DNA of 40,039 bases from assembly GCF_020687825.1 (NCBI RefSeq), contig NZ_JAJEWP010000009.1, positions 1-40,039 of the forward strand. Direction: 5' to 3'. The notes beneath the pieces are model-generated. The model was not told the DNA's origin, searched no databases, and saw only the letters and a list, made by a program, of their open reading frames with translations. Within the stretch, counting starts at the first letter, position 1; each line of letters opens with the position of its first letter. The position numbers and the translations under genes were made by a program. Source of the DNA: Fluctibacter halophilus (GTDB lineage Bacteria > Pseudomonadota > Gammaproteobacteria > Enterobacterales > Alteromonadaceae). Shown here in pieces: positions 1 through 8,357 of this stretch.

Positions 1-34
1 TTCCTCACTGCGTTCGTTATTTTAGCCAACAATT

Positions 35-89
35 AAAAGCCCCTGAATGGGGCGTTAACAGTCTGCTATTCACCCAAAGCCCCCATTCA
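35..89. other. Overlapping inverted repeats in left-edge intergenic DNA
   Basis: No gene is visible in the first 237 bases. GCCCC at 39-43 can pair with GGGGC at 49-53. Alternatively TGAATGGGG at 44-52 can pair with CCCCATTCA at 81-89, so the two pairings exclude each other. Read on the minus strand, the short hairpin is followed by CTTTTAATT and resembles a weak terminator, but no minus-strand gene lies just upstream of it. The rest of the interval up to the ribosome binding site before 238 shows nothing recognisable. Confidence 0.3.
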
Positions 90-237
90 CTTTTGAGCTA
101 ACCACCGTCCACTACTGGCACATAACGCCCGTTGCGCACACGATGCGTCACGATAAAACTTATCAATGGCGGCATAAACGCGGTAACCTATCACCTGAAT
201 ACACAAAACAATAAAAAATGTTTCAAGGAAGAACAGT

Positions 238-576
238 ATGATTCAAGTATTGATCACCGCGGCCCTGATCCTGGGCTTTTTGAAATTGTCTGATAAAGAC
301 AATGTTATCGACTATTTCGGCGCATTTACCATTTACCTGGTCCCACTGGTGCTGGTTGGGGTGTCAGGTTTTGTTATCAACTATTTTGACGGGCCGCAGG
401 TTTTGCACCTGATCCTCTATGCACTGTTTTTTATCGTGCCCTATTTCATCATCAGTGCCATTGGTGAGCAGTACAGCACCAAAAAGCGAGTGCTGTTATC
501 CAGTGGTGTATTTGCCATTGTGTTTGCCATGCAAATGGTCGAATGGGTGGTGATCAGCGGCGCAACGCCACAGTAA
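238..576 (+). CDS. Small integral membrane protein, function unknown
   Basis: The 112-residue product is almost entirely hydrophobic. Probable membrane helices lie at about residues 3-17, 27-47, 55-75 and 85-106, joined by short polar loops, so it should sit in the inner membrane with four helices. No enzymatic or transport motif is recognised. AAGGAAG lies about eight bases before the ATG, which supports this start. The cupin gene follows 46 bases downstream on the same strand with its own ribosome binding site, so the two may be co-transcribed. The gene looks intact and real from composition and binding site, but I cannot assign it to a family. Confidence 0.7.
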   Translation: MIQVLITAALILGFLKLSDKDNVIDYFGAFTIYLVPLVLVGVSGFVINYFDGPQVLHLILYALFFIVPYFIISAIGEQYSTKKRVLLSSGVFAIVFAMQMVEWVVISGATPQ

Positions 577-622
577 TTTCATGTTTACAGGTCGCTTTTG
601 CGAACGTCGACAGAGGAACCCA

Positions 623-934
623 ATGCGCATTATTCGAAGCAAAGATTTTACCGCCGAGCGCGCCTGGGGCGCGGAACATATCGCTACCATGAACGGGATT
701 ACCACGCGGCTGCATTGGACCGATCAACCGTATAAATGGCACATCAATGATGGCCAGGAAGTGTTTGTGGTGCTCGACGGCAAAGTTAACATGCACTATC
801 GGCAAGACGGTCAGGAACAAACCGTGTTGCTCGATAGCGGTGATATCTTCTATGCCTCGGTGGGCACCGAACATGTGGCCCATCCGGTGGGCGAGGCCCG
901 GGTGCTGGTGGTAGAAAGCGAGGGCAGTGTCTAA
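623..934 (+). CDS. Small single-domain cupin protein
   Basis: The 103-residue product fits a single cupin barrel. The first cupin motif region is at about residues 40-60 (WHINDGQEVFVVLDGKVNMH). The second is at about 73-90, with the GDIFYASVGTEHVAHP pattern holding the likely second metal-side histidine. Such proteins bind a metal or small ligand, but the substrate cannot be read from the sequence. The start at 623 is chosen because AGAGGA lies just before it; an upstream in-frame ATG at 581 has no binding site and adds a basic, non-cupin tail. Its stop overlaps by four bases the end of the convergent lipoprotein gene. Confidence 0.8.
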   Translation: MRIIRSKDFTAERAWGAEHIATMNGITTRLHWTDQPYKWHINDGQEVFVVLDGKVNMHYRQDGQEQTVLLDSGDIFYASVGTEHVAHPVGEARVLVVESEGSV

Positions 935-1806
935 GCGCAGCCCAGTTGTCTGGTCAGTACGGTTTCCCACGCGTCATCAGCCTGAAAGTCTTTTTTCAAC
1001 CCTTGTTCACTGTCATCAGACAAGCGCATCACGCCATGTTCAACCATGTAATCGGGGGCGTAAGCAGGTTTGCCCAATTGACGCAGAAACTGGCAGGCTG
1101 CAGAGAATGTGTCCGGGTTTTGGATAAAGGTGCTGAGGGTCTGTTCAAATTCACTTTGCACATGCGGGGCTAGGGTCCAGGTGGTGTGCTTTTGCAATAC
1201 TTCAAGGGCCGCATGTGCGCTGCCGTCGTACACCCGTGCCGCATCATAAAAACCGTAGGCGCTGGCTTGGAAATAGTGATAAATCGCTTGTTCGGCTTTG
1301 CCCTGTTGAACGCAGTCTTGCAATGCAGGATATAGCACACGAGGGCTATCGCTGCTGGATAACGCTGTCAGTGGTTTGCAGGCGGATGCAGTGTCTGTAG
1401 TCAGATAGGCCGGCAACGACGCCGTTTCAGGCGCTTCTTTGTCGCTGGGCGTGCAGGAAGGAATTGGCGTAGCGCGAAGAATTTTGACTTCCCATTCGTC
1501 GCTGACGCTGTTGTTGTGTTGTGCGGTTACAACGTAACGCATGCATTCTTTGGCATCCAACGGGAACGCCTGAAAACTGCTGCCTTTGGTCTTGAGCGGC
1601 TTTGTTGATACCAGGTTGATGGTGTGAAATCCGGGACTGACCTTCTCGCTGCGCTTGCGTGGTCTCATTTTGCCGTCGATGGACAAGATTTCGACGTCGT
1701 AGTTGTCACTGTCCGATATCGCACTTTGTGAGCCGTCAATGATGGCGTAAGGTTTAGCAGCACATCCGGCAAGTAGCGCGGCGACCAGTATCAGCAGCAG
1801 TTTCAT
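931..1806 (-). CDS. Lipoprotein of unknown function
   Basis: The 291-residue product starts with a lipoprotein signal: MKLLLILVAALLAGC, with the lipobox LAGC placing the lipidated cysteine at residue 15. It should be anchored in the outer or inner membrane facing the periplasm. The N-terminal third is beta-rich (a PEGA-like or carboxypeptidase-like pattern is possible but not certain). After a low-complexity Ser/Thr/Ala linker near residues 125-155, the C-terminal part is helical with several cysteines. AGGATG lies just before the ATG. I recognise no family. It ends tail-to-tail with the cupin gene. Confidence 0.7.
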   Translation of the reverse strand: MKLLLILVAALLAGCAAKPYAIIDGSQSAISDSDNYDVEILSIDGKMRPRKRSEKVSPGFHTINLVSTKPLKTKGSSFQAFPLDAKECMRYVVTAQHNNSVSDEWEVKILRATPIPSCTPSDKEAPETASLPAYLTTDTASACKPLTALSSSDSPRVLYPALQDCVQQGKAEQAIYHYFQASAYGFYDAARVYDGSAHAALEVLQKHTTWTLAPHVQSEFEQTLSTFIQNPDTFSAACQFLRQLGKPAYAPDYMVEHGVMRLSDDSEQGLKKDFQADDAWETVLTRQLGCA

Positions 1807-1924
1807 GGTACATCCTTGTCAATGTTGAAGGGAACAACCCTGTTCAGTAGTGCGTAACTTATCGAATGCTGTTAGCAAACACCAGCCATAATTAGCGGCG
1901 TTAAACGTCATTGCTATGCAACCC

Positions 1925-3079
1925 CTAGGGTTGCTGCTGAGCATTCAGCTGTTGTTGATACTGCGCCAGCTTTTGCTGGTGAAAGCGTTGGTACCAGGTC
2001 AGTTGGGACTGTGCCAGTTGCACGGCCTGGGTTTGCCATTCAATGGCCTGCTCATACTGACCAAGGGTCGCATAGGCATCTGCCAGGGTATGCACTGCGG
2101 TCAGGTCCTTGGGGAAGCGCTGTTGGTTTGTGCGTAAAAACGCGATGGCTTGCTTTGGGTCAATCGACAGCAGGTAGGCGCCCCGACGTGCCAGACTGGT
2201 TTGTGGTGATACCTCGAAGCCGTATTTATCCCGCGATAACATGGCGTAGTGCTCAACAATGGCATCGAAGCCCTGTTGTGCGATGCTGGAGTCCGGTGCC
2301 AGTCCTGCATTGATGTCATTGAACACTTCCTCAATGCCGCTCATCAGGGTCATCAACGGGTACGACATGAAATAGTGATCACTGAGATCCGCATGGGACC
2401 AGGTCAGGGATGCCGGGGCATGCTGTTTAAGGATTGTCAGCCAGTCTGCGTAGGCGCTTTGCTGATCGGCAACTTTGATCGAATCGCCGTAGGTAAAGCG
2501 CAGATACAAGGGTTTGGCGGGCAGGGCTGCCAGTTTTTTAGGCCCATTGCTCAGAAGGCCAGCGTAGTTCTCTGCCAGCTCCGGTGCGGCGACAAAATAG
2601 GCATCAAACACATCCGGCTTGTTGAGCAGCATCGACAAGGCGAGGGTGCCATTGACCCGGAAACCGCTGATGATGCGAAAGCCATTGGTGCGGTAGTGCT
2701 CATCAATGGCCGGTATCAGCGCTGACTCAAAGAAATCCAGTAGTGGCGTGGTTTTCCCCGTGTCATCAAACAAACGACCGACAGGGTTGCCGGGCGCGGG
2801 CGTGACGATAATGGTTTGCGGCCAGGGCCATTCACCATTGTGGCTCAGCCAGTGATGCATGCCCTGCAAATAACGGTAGGCCTGGGGGTGAAAATCAAAC
2901 AGTACGGCATACTGTTTATCGCCAGACTGAGAATAGCCGTCGGGCAACACCACGTTGAACAATAATGGTGTATCGATGTCAGGGTGGGTGAGCTTTAATG
3001 AGGCCTTTGTTTCGCCGTGTGTGACATGGCTTATCACCAGCAACGCCAGCAATCCGAACCATTGACGTATCCCTAACAT
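1925..3079 (-). CDS. Secreted esterase-fold (alpha/beta hydrolase) protein with C-terminal TPR-like repeats
   Basis: The 384-residue product has a signal peptide (about residues 1-22, ending VTHG). It then resembles the putative-esterase (Fes/IroE/esterase D-like, PF00756-type) fold: a YAVLFDFHPQAYRY strand region, PAIDEHYRT, and a late SDHYFMSY histidine. At the expected nucleophile elbow the sequence reads ISGFRVNGTLAL, so arginine sits where the family normally has serine (G-x-S-x-G/A), and the protein may be catalytically dead or use another residue. The last 90 residues are helical with a TPR-like repeat (AVHTLADAYATLGQYEQAIEW) and a Gln-rich tail. It is expected in the periplasm. The upstream region is 105 bases from the chemoreceptor stop. 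Confidence 0.7.
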   Translation of the reverse strand: MLGIRQWFGLLALLVISHVTHGETKASLKLTHPDIDTPLLFNVVLPDGYSQSGDKQYAVLFDFHPQAYRYLQGMHHWLSHNGEWPWPQTIIVTPAPGNPVGRLFDDTGKTTPLLDFFESALIPAIDEHYRTNGFRIISGFRVNGTLALSMLLNKPDVFDAYFVAAPELAENYAGLLSNGPKKLAALPAKPLYLRFTYGDSIKVADQQSAYADWLTILKQHAPASLTWSHADLSDHYFMSYPLMTLMSGIEEVFNDINAGLAPDSSIAQQGFDAIVEHYAMLSRDKYGFEVSPQTSLARRGAYLLSIDPKQAIAFLRTNQQRFPKDLTAVHTLADAYATLGQYEQAIEWQTQAVQLAQSQLTWYQRFHQQKLAQYQQQLNAQQQP

Positions 3080-3184
3080 AGCTTTGTTCCCGGAAAAGTT
3101 TTGCTTAGCCTACCGGGTCGGCACAAGTGGGTCAAAAAAACGTGCACAGACAAACGCTTATAACGATCAGGCGGTGTAAAGGGT

Positions 3185-4753
3185 TTAGTCCACCTCGGCC
3201 TGATAGCCAATTCTGAAACCACCCCAGTGTTTGCCGTTCACATAGATGGGTGCAGACAGATCATGCATGATCTCGCCGGTATCCCGTTTATAGGTTTGCA
3301 GCAAAAAGGCCTCGGTATTCTTGCCGCAACGGCTACCGGTGTAATCGTTAAAGATGCGCTTGGTGCGGCTGGCGGCGAGATCCCGTTCATAGTTGCCGGT
3401 CATGGGTTGACTGAACTTCTTGTTGTGGGTCGGAAAATAGCCGTTAATGTCCACTGCACCGGCAAAGGTAATGAACGAATTTTGCTGCAGAATGGGTTCC
3501 TGAATATCCGGCAAGGTCGCATCGGTAAAGCGGTCGAAAGGGGTGGTGAATTTCTGCGGATTGGTATCAGGCACCGGTTCATAATTGAAACTGAATAGTG
3601 CTGATTCAGAAATCCGACCCTGCTGGATCGCCTCTTCAAATAGGCGGCCAACCGCTTTTGCCGCATTGACGGCGATTTGTTTGACCACAAAGTTACGGTC
3701 GGAGACGTTCAGGGTGTCGATGTGGCGATAGATTTCTTCGGTCTGGTGACTGAGACTCAACACCTTATCGGATACCTCTTCCAGGTCCGATTCCAACGTT
3801 TGATTCGCTTCGTTCAGGGTTTTGATGTGTTGACTGATGCCACTGCTTCTGTCCCATTGCAGTTTTACTTCATCGCCCAGTTCCTGCATGGCATCAGAGG
3901 CCTGGGTGGAAAATTCGGATGTGGCCTGGACCAACGACGAGGTTTGATCGATCAGCGCAGACACGGCTTCGCCGCCGCTGGAGACTTTCTCAATCGCCGC
4001 CACCGACTGGGCACTGCCTTCGTTGATTTCCTGCAGCAAAGTATCGATGCCGTGGGTCGCGTCGGCGGTTTTCTTGGCCAGATCCCGAACCTCATCGGCT
4101 ACCACAGCAAAGCCGCGACCCTGCTCACCGGCCCGGGCAGCTTCGATGGCGGCGTTCAGGGCCAGCATGTTGGTTTGATCCGCCAGTTGGTTGATGGTGG
4201 TGGTGATGCTGGAGATGGAGTCTGCCCGTTGTTTGAGATTGCCGACCAGGGTCTTGGCAGATTCGATCTGCGCGACCAGTTCGGTTTGCTGGGTCAGGAC
4301 ATCGGTTAGAAGGGCGTTGCACTGCTGATTGTTGTCGTCGGTTTCACGGGTTTTTTCCAGGCCGACTTCCGCATGATTGAGCAGCACTTTGTTACCGTCC
4401 TCAAGTGCCGTGATGCGTTCCACCATTTCTTTGACACTGCTGGCTTGCAGCTGAAAGGCGTGGGTCAGGGTATCCATAAAGTGAGAAACCGACGCCCCAC
4501 CAATGGCGATACCGCTGGTGGCATGACTGATGGCGTTGCCTACCTGTGCCAGCTGTTCGGACATCGGTTCAGCACTGCTCATTTCTTGTCTGGCCGTTGC
4601 TGAGGTTTGCAATACGGTATCCATCAACAGGGTGATGATCACAATGACGTCAACCAGCAACGTCACCCACCAAGGGCTGTCGGTGAATACCAAGGTGATG
4701 GTGATCAACAGCAGTGGGAGCAAGACTCGAAGCACAGGCTTTATCGCGTTCAT
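3185..4753 (-). CDS. Methyl-accepting chemotaxis protein with cytoplasmic C-terminal sensor domain
   Basis: The 522-residue product has two hydrophobic segments back to back near the N-terminus (about residues 7-25 and 29-46), separated by only a few residues, so it has essentially no periplasmic domain. A long coiled-coil signalling domain follows, with the conserved hairpin tip ([20 protein letters not shown] then [12 protein letters not shown]). After it comes a domain of about 150 residues ending [10 protein letters not shown], which resembles a Cache/PAS-like sensor. The receptor therefore probably senses an internal signal and feeds CheA/CheW. The ATG at 4753 is preferred to a TTG four codons upstream because GAGGTG lies at the right distance before the ATG. 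No chemotaxis genes lie nearby, so it is an orphan receptor. Confidence 0.88.
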   Translation of the reverse strand: MNAIKPVLRVLLPLLLITITLVFTDSPWWVTLLVDVIVIITLLMDTVLQTSATARQEMSSAEPMSEQLAQVGNAISHATSGIAIGGASVSHFMDTLTHAFQLQASSVKEMVERITALEDGNKVLLNHAEVGLEKTRETDDNNQQCNALLTDVLTQQTELVAQIESAKTLVGNLKQRADSISSITTTINQLADQTNMLALNAAIEAARAGEQGRGFAVVADEVRDLAKKTADATHGIDTLLQEINEGSAQSVAAIEKVSSGGEAVSALIDQTSSLVQATSEFSTQASDAMQELGDEVKLQWDRSSGISQHIKTLNEANQTLESDLEEVSDKVLSLSHQTEEIYRHIDTLNVSDRNFVVKQIAVNAAKAVGRLFEEAIQQGRISESALFSFNYEPVPDTNPQKFTTPFDRFTDATLPDIQEPILQQNSFITFAGAVDINGYFPTHNKKFSQPMTGNYERDLAASRTKRIFNDYTGSRCGKNTEAFLLQTYKRDTGEIMHDLSAPIYVNGKHWGGFRIGYQAEVD

Positions 4754-4822
4754 ACAGCACCTCAAAAACGGTGAAAAGCGAACCGCATTATCTCTTAATC
4801 GTATAATTTATAACCTAAGACA

Positions 4823-4845
4823 ATAGTCGTAGGCCGGCCGACTAT
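4823..4845 (-). terminator. Hairpin between LysR gene and chemoreceptor gene
   Basis: ATAGTCG at 4823-4829 pairs with CGACTAT at 4839-4845 around a GGCCGGC-containing loop. It lies downstream of the minus-strand LysR gene and upstream of the chemoreceptor. On the minus strand it is followed by TGTCTTAGG, not a clean T tract, so its role as a terminator is weakly supported. Confidence 0.35.
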
Positions 4846-4904
4846 CCTTGATCGAGGTCAAAAAAGTTGCTGCCGGTGAGCGACGACGTGACGGGTCGAC
4901 AAGC

Positions 4905-5822
4905 TCAGCGGTATCTGAGATCAAAACAGTGTTGATGGGCCTGTACATGCTCAAGGAAGGCGGCCAGACGGGCAGATTTGTTGTGCCCTTCCCGATATAC
5001 CAGAGAAATGGCGAGCTCCGGGCTGGTCCAGTCGCTCAGCAAATGAGTGAGGCTGCCTTGTTGAATGTCATCCCGTACCAACAGCCAGGGCAACAGACCA
5101 ATACCCATACCGGCAGTCACGGCATGGCGAAGGGTGGTGAGATCCGTACAGTGAAACGCCACCGGCAGTGATACGCGAAGGGTGTCACTGGTATCGCTGT
5201 TGCACAACAGCCACTGGGGGTCATCCTGTTGCAGAAACTGCACACTGGGATAGCGTTCAAGGTGATCAATACGACTCACTGGTGCGTATCGCTCAAACAG
5301 TGATGGTGCAGCAACCAGCACCCGATTCGCGGCCCCCAGGGGTTTCTGGATCAGGTTGTGATCGCGGTTGGTACCCATTCGAAACGCCAGGTCGATGCCC
5401 TCTTTAAACAGGTCTTCGTAGTGGTGGGATGATTTGAGTGAGACGGTGATATCCGGCCATTGGGTCATGAAATCGGGCAGGATCTGGCTGGTCAGCAGGC
5501 GGCCAAGTAACGGCGGCGCGGCTAATTTGAGATGGCCGGAGACGTTGTGTTGCAGGGCATGTAAATCAATCATCAGGGAATCGGCGTCGGCTAACAGGTC
5601 AGTTGCTCTGCGCTGCAGGATCCGCCCGGCCTCGGTGATTTGAACTACCCGTGAGGTGCGACTGAACAACAGGGTGCCCAGTTGTTGTTCGAGCTGCTTA
5701 ACGCTTTTGCTCAGTGCAGACTTTGGTGCACCACAGGCAAGGCTGGCTCGGGTGAAGCTAAGGTGTTCTGCGACAGTGAGAAAGTGTTTCAACCACTCAA
5801 GGTTTAATGTTTCTTTTTTCAT
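4905..5822 (-). CDS. LysR-family transcriptional regulator
   Basis: The 305-residue product has the usual LysR length and layout: an N-terminal winged helix-turn-helix (about residues 7-66, with FLTVAEHLSFTRAS and APKSALSKSVKQLEQQLGT) and a two-lobed effector domain (about 92-298). The AAPPLLGR strand opens the effector domain and AGMGIGLLPWLL is typical of its end. It is divergent from the alcohol dehydrogenase gene with 107 bases between the starts, the classic arrangement in which the regulator controls its neighbour and itself. The effector cannot be deduced; an aldehyde or alcohol-related inducer is only a guess from the neighbour. Confidence 0.9.
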   Translation of the reverse strand: MKKETLNLEWLKHFLTVAEHLSFTRASLACGAPKSALSKSVKQLEQQLGTLLFSRTSRVVQITEAGRILQRRATDLLADADSLMIDLHALQHNVSGHLKLAAPPLLGRLLTSQILPDFMTQWPDITVSLKSSHHYEDLFKEGIDLAFRMGTNRDHNLIQKPLGAANRVLVAAPSLFERYAPVSRIDHLERYPSVQFLQQDDPQWLLCNSDTSDTLRVSLPVAFHCTDLTTLRHAVTAGMGIGLLPWLLVRDDIQQGSLTHLLSDWTSPELAISLVYREGHNKSARLAAFLEHVQAHQHCFDLRYR

Positions 5823-5865
5823 GACAAAGCGTTTCAGATCTCAATATTGTTATAAAAATGGCCAA

Positions 5866-5894
5866 GATTGATACTGTACCACGTGATAGCAATC
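5866..5894. promoter_or_regulatory. Probable LysR operator in the divergent regulator/dehydrogenase intergenic region
   Basis: GATTGATA at 5866-5873 and TAGCAATC at 5887-5894 form an inverted repeat matching at seven of eight positions, with a 13-base centre. A second short palindrome, CAATATTG, is at 5842-5849. LysR proteins usually bind dyads of this kind between divergent genes. The assignment is inferred from position and symmetry only. Confidence 0.4.
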
Positions 5895-5929
5895 CTTAAC
5901 GGTTAATTGATGAACGACAGGAGTTTTCG

Positions 5930-6931
5930 ATGATCAAAGCTTATGCAGCGACAACCCCGGGAGGCCCATTGGAGGCCTTCGAATACGATCCCGGTCCCTT
6001 GGGCAGTCATGAAGTGGAAATCGATGTGACATCTTGCGGCATCTGTCACAGTGATGTCAGCATGCTCGACAATGACTGGGGCTTTACCGAATACCCCTTT
6101 GTACCCGGCCATGAAGTGATTGGCACAGTGAAACAGGTCGGCAACCAGGTGAAGCATTTGCGGGTTGGGCAGTATGTTGGGCTCGGGTGGCATTCGGGGT
6201 ATTGCGAAACCTGCCATACCTGCCATTCCGGCGACCACAACCTGTGTGCCTCTGCGCAAATGACCATCGGCGGTCGTCATGGTGGATTTGCCGAGCAGGT
6301 CAGGGCGCAGGCTACTGCGGTAGTGCCACTACCAGACGGTATCAATCATGACAGCGCAGGGCCCTTGTTGTGCGGTGGGGTGACGGTGTTTAATCCGCTG
6401 GTGCAATTTGATATTCCACCGACGGCAAAAGTGGGTGTCATCGGTATCGGTGGTCTTGGGCATCTCGCCCTGCAATTTTTGCGCGCCTGGGGCTGTGAAG
6501 TAACGGCGTTTACTCACAGCGACAAAAAGCGCGAGGAAGCGTTGTCGCTGGGGGCACATCATGTGCTGAACAGCAGCAATACGGAGGCCCTAGAAGCGGC
6601 TGCGGGCCGTTTTGACCTGATCATTTCGACGGTCAATGTGACACTGAACTGGGAAGCCTATGTGGCGACACTGGCACCCAAAGGACGTTTGCATTTTGTC
6701 GGCGCTGCCCTGGAGCCGCTCAATATCGGGGTGTTCCCCTTGATCATGGGGCAACGCAGCGTATCCGGATCTCCGGTGGGTAGCCCCGCGACGATTGAAA
6801 AGATGTTTGCATTCGCGGCCCGTCACGGCATTGCACCGGTCACTGAAACGTATCGTTTCGATCAGGTCAATGAAGCGATCAACCGGGTGCGGGAAGGCAA
6901 AGCACACTACCGGGTGGTCCTTACCCGCTAG
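5930..6931 (+). CDS. Zinc-dependent alcohol dehydrogenase (YahK/cinnamyl-alcohol-dehydrogenase type)
   Basis: The 333-residue medium-chain dehydrogenase has catalytic zinc ligands C39 (in CGICHSD), H61-E62 (PGHE) and C148, and structural zinc cysteines C92, C95, C98 and C106. The Rossmann motif GIGGLG is at 172-177. The residues after the second beta strand (FTHSDKKREEA) lack the acidic residue that selects NAD, so NADPH is the likely cofactor. The family reduces aldehydes to alcohols in the cytoplasm; the physiological substrate is unknown. An AGGAG site precedes the ATG. It is divergent from the LysR gene and ends at a strong bidirectional terminator. Confidence 0.93.
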   Translation: MIKAYAATTPGGPLEAFEYDPGPLGSHEVEIDVTSCGICHSDVSMLDNDWGFTEYPFVPGHEVIGTVKQVGNQVKHLRVGQYVGLGWHSGYCETCHTCHSGDHNLCASAQMTIGGRHGGFAEQVRAQATAVVPLPDGINHDSAGPLLCGGVTVFNPLVQFDIPPTAKVGVIGIGGLGHLALQFLRAWGCEVTAFTHSDKKREEALSLGAHHVLNSSNTEALEAAAGRFDLIISTVNVTLNWEAYVATLAPKGRLHFVGAALEPLNIGVFPLIMGQRSVSGSPVGSPATIEKMFAFAARHGIAPVTETYRFDQVNEAINRVREGKAHYRVVLTR

Positions 6932-6941
6932 CCGACCGCAC

Positions 6942-6971
6942 AAAAAAGACCGTCATCAGACGGTCTTTTTT
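6942..6971. terminator. Bidirectional intrinsic terminator
   Basis: AAAAAAGACCGT at 6942-6953 pairs with ACGGTCTTTTTT at 6960-6971 around a six-base loop. It has an A tract before and a T tract after the GC stem, so it serves both the dehydrogenase gene (plus) and the convergent small gene (minus). Confidence 0.92.
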
Positions 6972-6991
6972 GTTCGTTTATTGCTGGCAAC

Positions 6992-7243
6992 TTACTGCAG
7001 CGCTTCTTCTTTTTTGACCTGCGACAGCAAGGCGTCTTTGAGTTCAACCCGACGCAGTTTTTTGCGTTCCAGTTCTTCGTCGGCCACCACGCTGCCGGAT
7101 GACTCCACATTGTAGATGTCATGATCCAGCGCGTTATATTCGTCAAACAATTTGGCAAAATGGGCATCGTTCATTTTCAGGTGACGAATGGTGTGATGAT
7201 GATCGGGAAATTCTTTCAGGAAACTGTGTTTTTCCAGTGGCAT
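6992..7243 (-). CDS. DUF465 / YdcH-family small coiled-coil protein
   Basis: The 83-residue, highly charged, helical product matches the YdcH/DUF465 pattern: an N-terminal part with HHHTIRHLKMNDAHFAKLFDEYNALD and a C-terminal ELERKKLRRVELKDAL segment. It should be cytoplasmic. The function of the family is not established. An AAGGAGAA site lies just before the ATG. The gene ends facing the alcohol dehydrogenase gene and shares its terminator. Size and motif match the family well. Confidence 0.85.
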   Translation of the reverse strand: MPLEKHSFLKEFPDHHHTIRHLKMNDAHFAKLFDEYNALDHDIYNVESSGSVVADEELERKKLRRVELKDALLSQVKKEEALQ

Positions 7244-7405
7244 CGGATTCTCCTTGGGATTTCTATTGGCCAGGAACTACAGTGTAGCAACGTCACATAA
7301 CATTGCTTTGATCTGGGTCAGGGTTTGACGTCGTGGGTCGAAGCAGTGATCACATTTCCGTTGCCCGCGTACCTATCGGGGATGTGCTTTTACGAAGGAT
7401 TACGC

Positions 7406-7939
7406 ATGAACAGGAATTATCGACGCTGGTCGCTTGTGGCGGTATTGATGGTTTTTTTGTTGGGCTGCACAGGTACGCCTGACGGGGTGAAACCGATCAG
7501 CGGTTTTGAGTTGCAGCGGTATCTCGGAACCTGGTATGAGATTGCGCGTCTGGATCATCCCTTTGAACGTGGTCTTAGCCGCATTACGGCGACGTATTCG
7601 CTGCGCGACGATGGCGGGGTCTCGGTCATCAATCGGGGGTTTGATAGTGCTGAAAGAGACTGGCGTGAGGCGCAGGGCAAAGCCTACTTTGTCGACGATC
7701 CTGCCACCGGCCACCTCAAAGTGTCATTCTTCGGACCGTTCTATGCCAGCTATGTCGTGATTGCGCTGGATGAAGATTATCGATGGGCATTGGTCAGTGG
7801 CCCCGATCGGGACTATTTGTGGATACTCAGTCGCAGCCCCAAACTTGCTCAACCTGTGATAGAACAACTGGTTGATCAGGCCAATGATCTTGGTTATGCA
7901 ACCGAGCAACTCATTTGGGTCGAACAAACGGCCCGCTAA
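7406..7939 (+). CDS. blc: Lipocalin family lipoprotein (Blc-like)
   Basis: The 177-residue product begins with a lipoprotein signal ending VFLLGC, with the lipidated cysteine at about residue 21. The lipocalin signature follows: YLGTWYEIARLDHPFERGL holds the conserved G-x-W and bacterial-lipocalin residues. Beta-barrel strands follow, and the SGPDRDYLWILSR region is typical of Blc near the end. It should be anchored in the outer membrane and bind fatty acids or lysophospholipids, as E. coli Blc does. The start at 7406 is chosen because GAAGGA lies six bases before it; an in-frame start at 7325 would add 27 residues before the signal peptide. Confidence 0.9.
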   Translation: MNRNYRRWSLVAVLMVFLLGCTGTPDGVKPISGFELQRYLGTWYEIARLDHPFERGLSRITATYSLRDDGGVSVINRGFDSAERDWREAQGKAYFVDDPATGHLKVSFFGPFYASYVVIALDEDYRWALVSGPDRDYLWILSRSPKLAQPVIEQLVDQANDLGYATEQLIWVEQTAR

Positions 7940-8014
7940 AGGCCCTACATTCAGTGCTGGTATTTTGTGGGTCAACGTGGATAATACCGCCTCCCTCAAT
8001 ACAGGAATATCACC

Positions 8015-8353
8015 ATGAGCCAATTACCGTCCTGCAGCCAATGCCAGTCTGAATTCGTTTACGAAGACCGTGACATGTACGTGTGTCCTGAGTGCGGACA
8101 CGAGTGGCCGCAAAGTGGTGATGCCAGCGCCGACGATCAGGCCCAGATCAAAGATGCCAATGGCAACCCATTGCAAGACGGAGACACGGTTACGGTGATC
8201 AAAGATCTTAAGGTCAAAGGCTCATCGTCAGTGGTAAAAGTGGGCACCAAGGTAAAGAACATTCGTCTGGTGGATGGTGATCACGATATCGACTGCAAAA
8301 TTGACGGTATCGGTGCCATGAAGCTGAAATCGGAGTTTGTTAAAAAAGCCTGA
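8015..8353 (+). CDS. yjdM: YjdM (PhnA-type) zinc-ribbon protein
   Basis: The 112-residue product has an N-terminal zinc ribbon with two CxxC pairs (CSQC at about 7-10, CPEC at about 24-27). The conserved YjdM/PhnA C-terminal domain follows, with [27 protein letters not shown] and the terminal [11 protein letters not shown]. Length and motifs match the E. coli protein. The family was once named for alkylphosphonate uptake, but that link is not supported and its role is unclear. CAGGAAT precedes the ATG. It ends four bases from the stop of the convergent membrane protein gene. Confidence 0.9.
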   Translation: MSQLPSCSQCQSEFVYEDRDMYVCPECGHEWPQSGDASADDQAQIKDANGNPLQDGDTVTVIKDLKVKGSSSVVKVGTKVKNIRLVDGDHDIDCKIDGIGAMKLKSEFVKKA

Positions 8354-8357
8354 GCCA

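Noticed and set aside
39-180. Possible integron attC-like site (GGGGCGTTAAC and ATAACGCCCG)
   Set aside because: The core sequences do not fit GTTRRRY and RYYYAAC, and the flanks do not form the needed long imperfect palindrome. No integrase is near.
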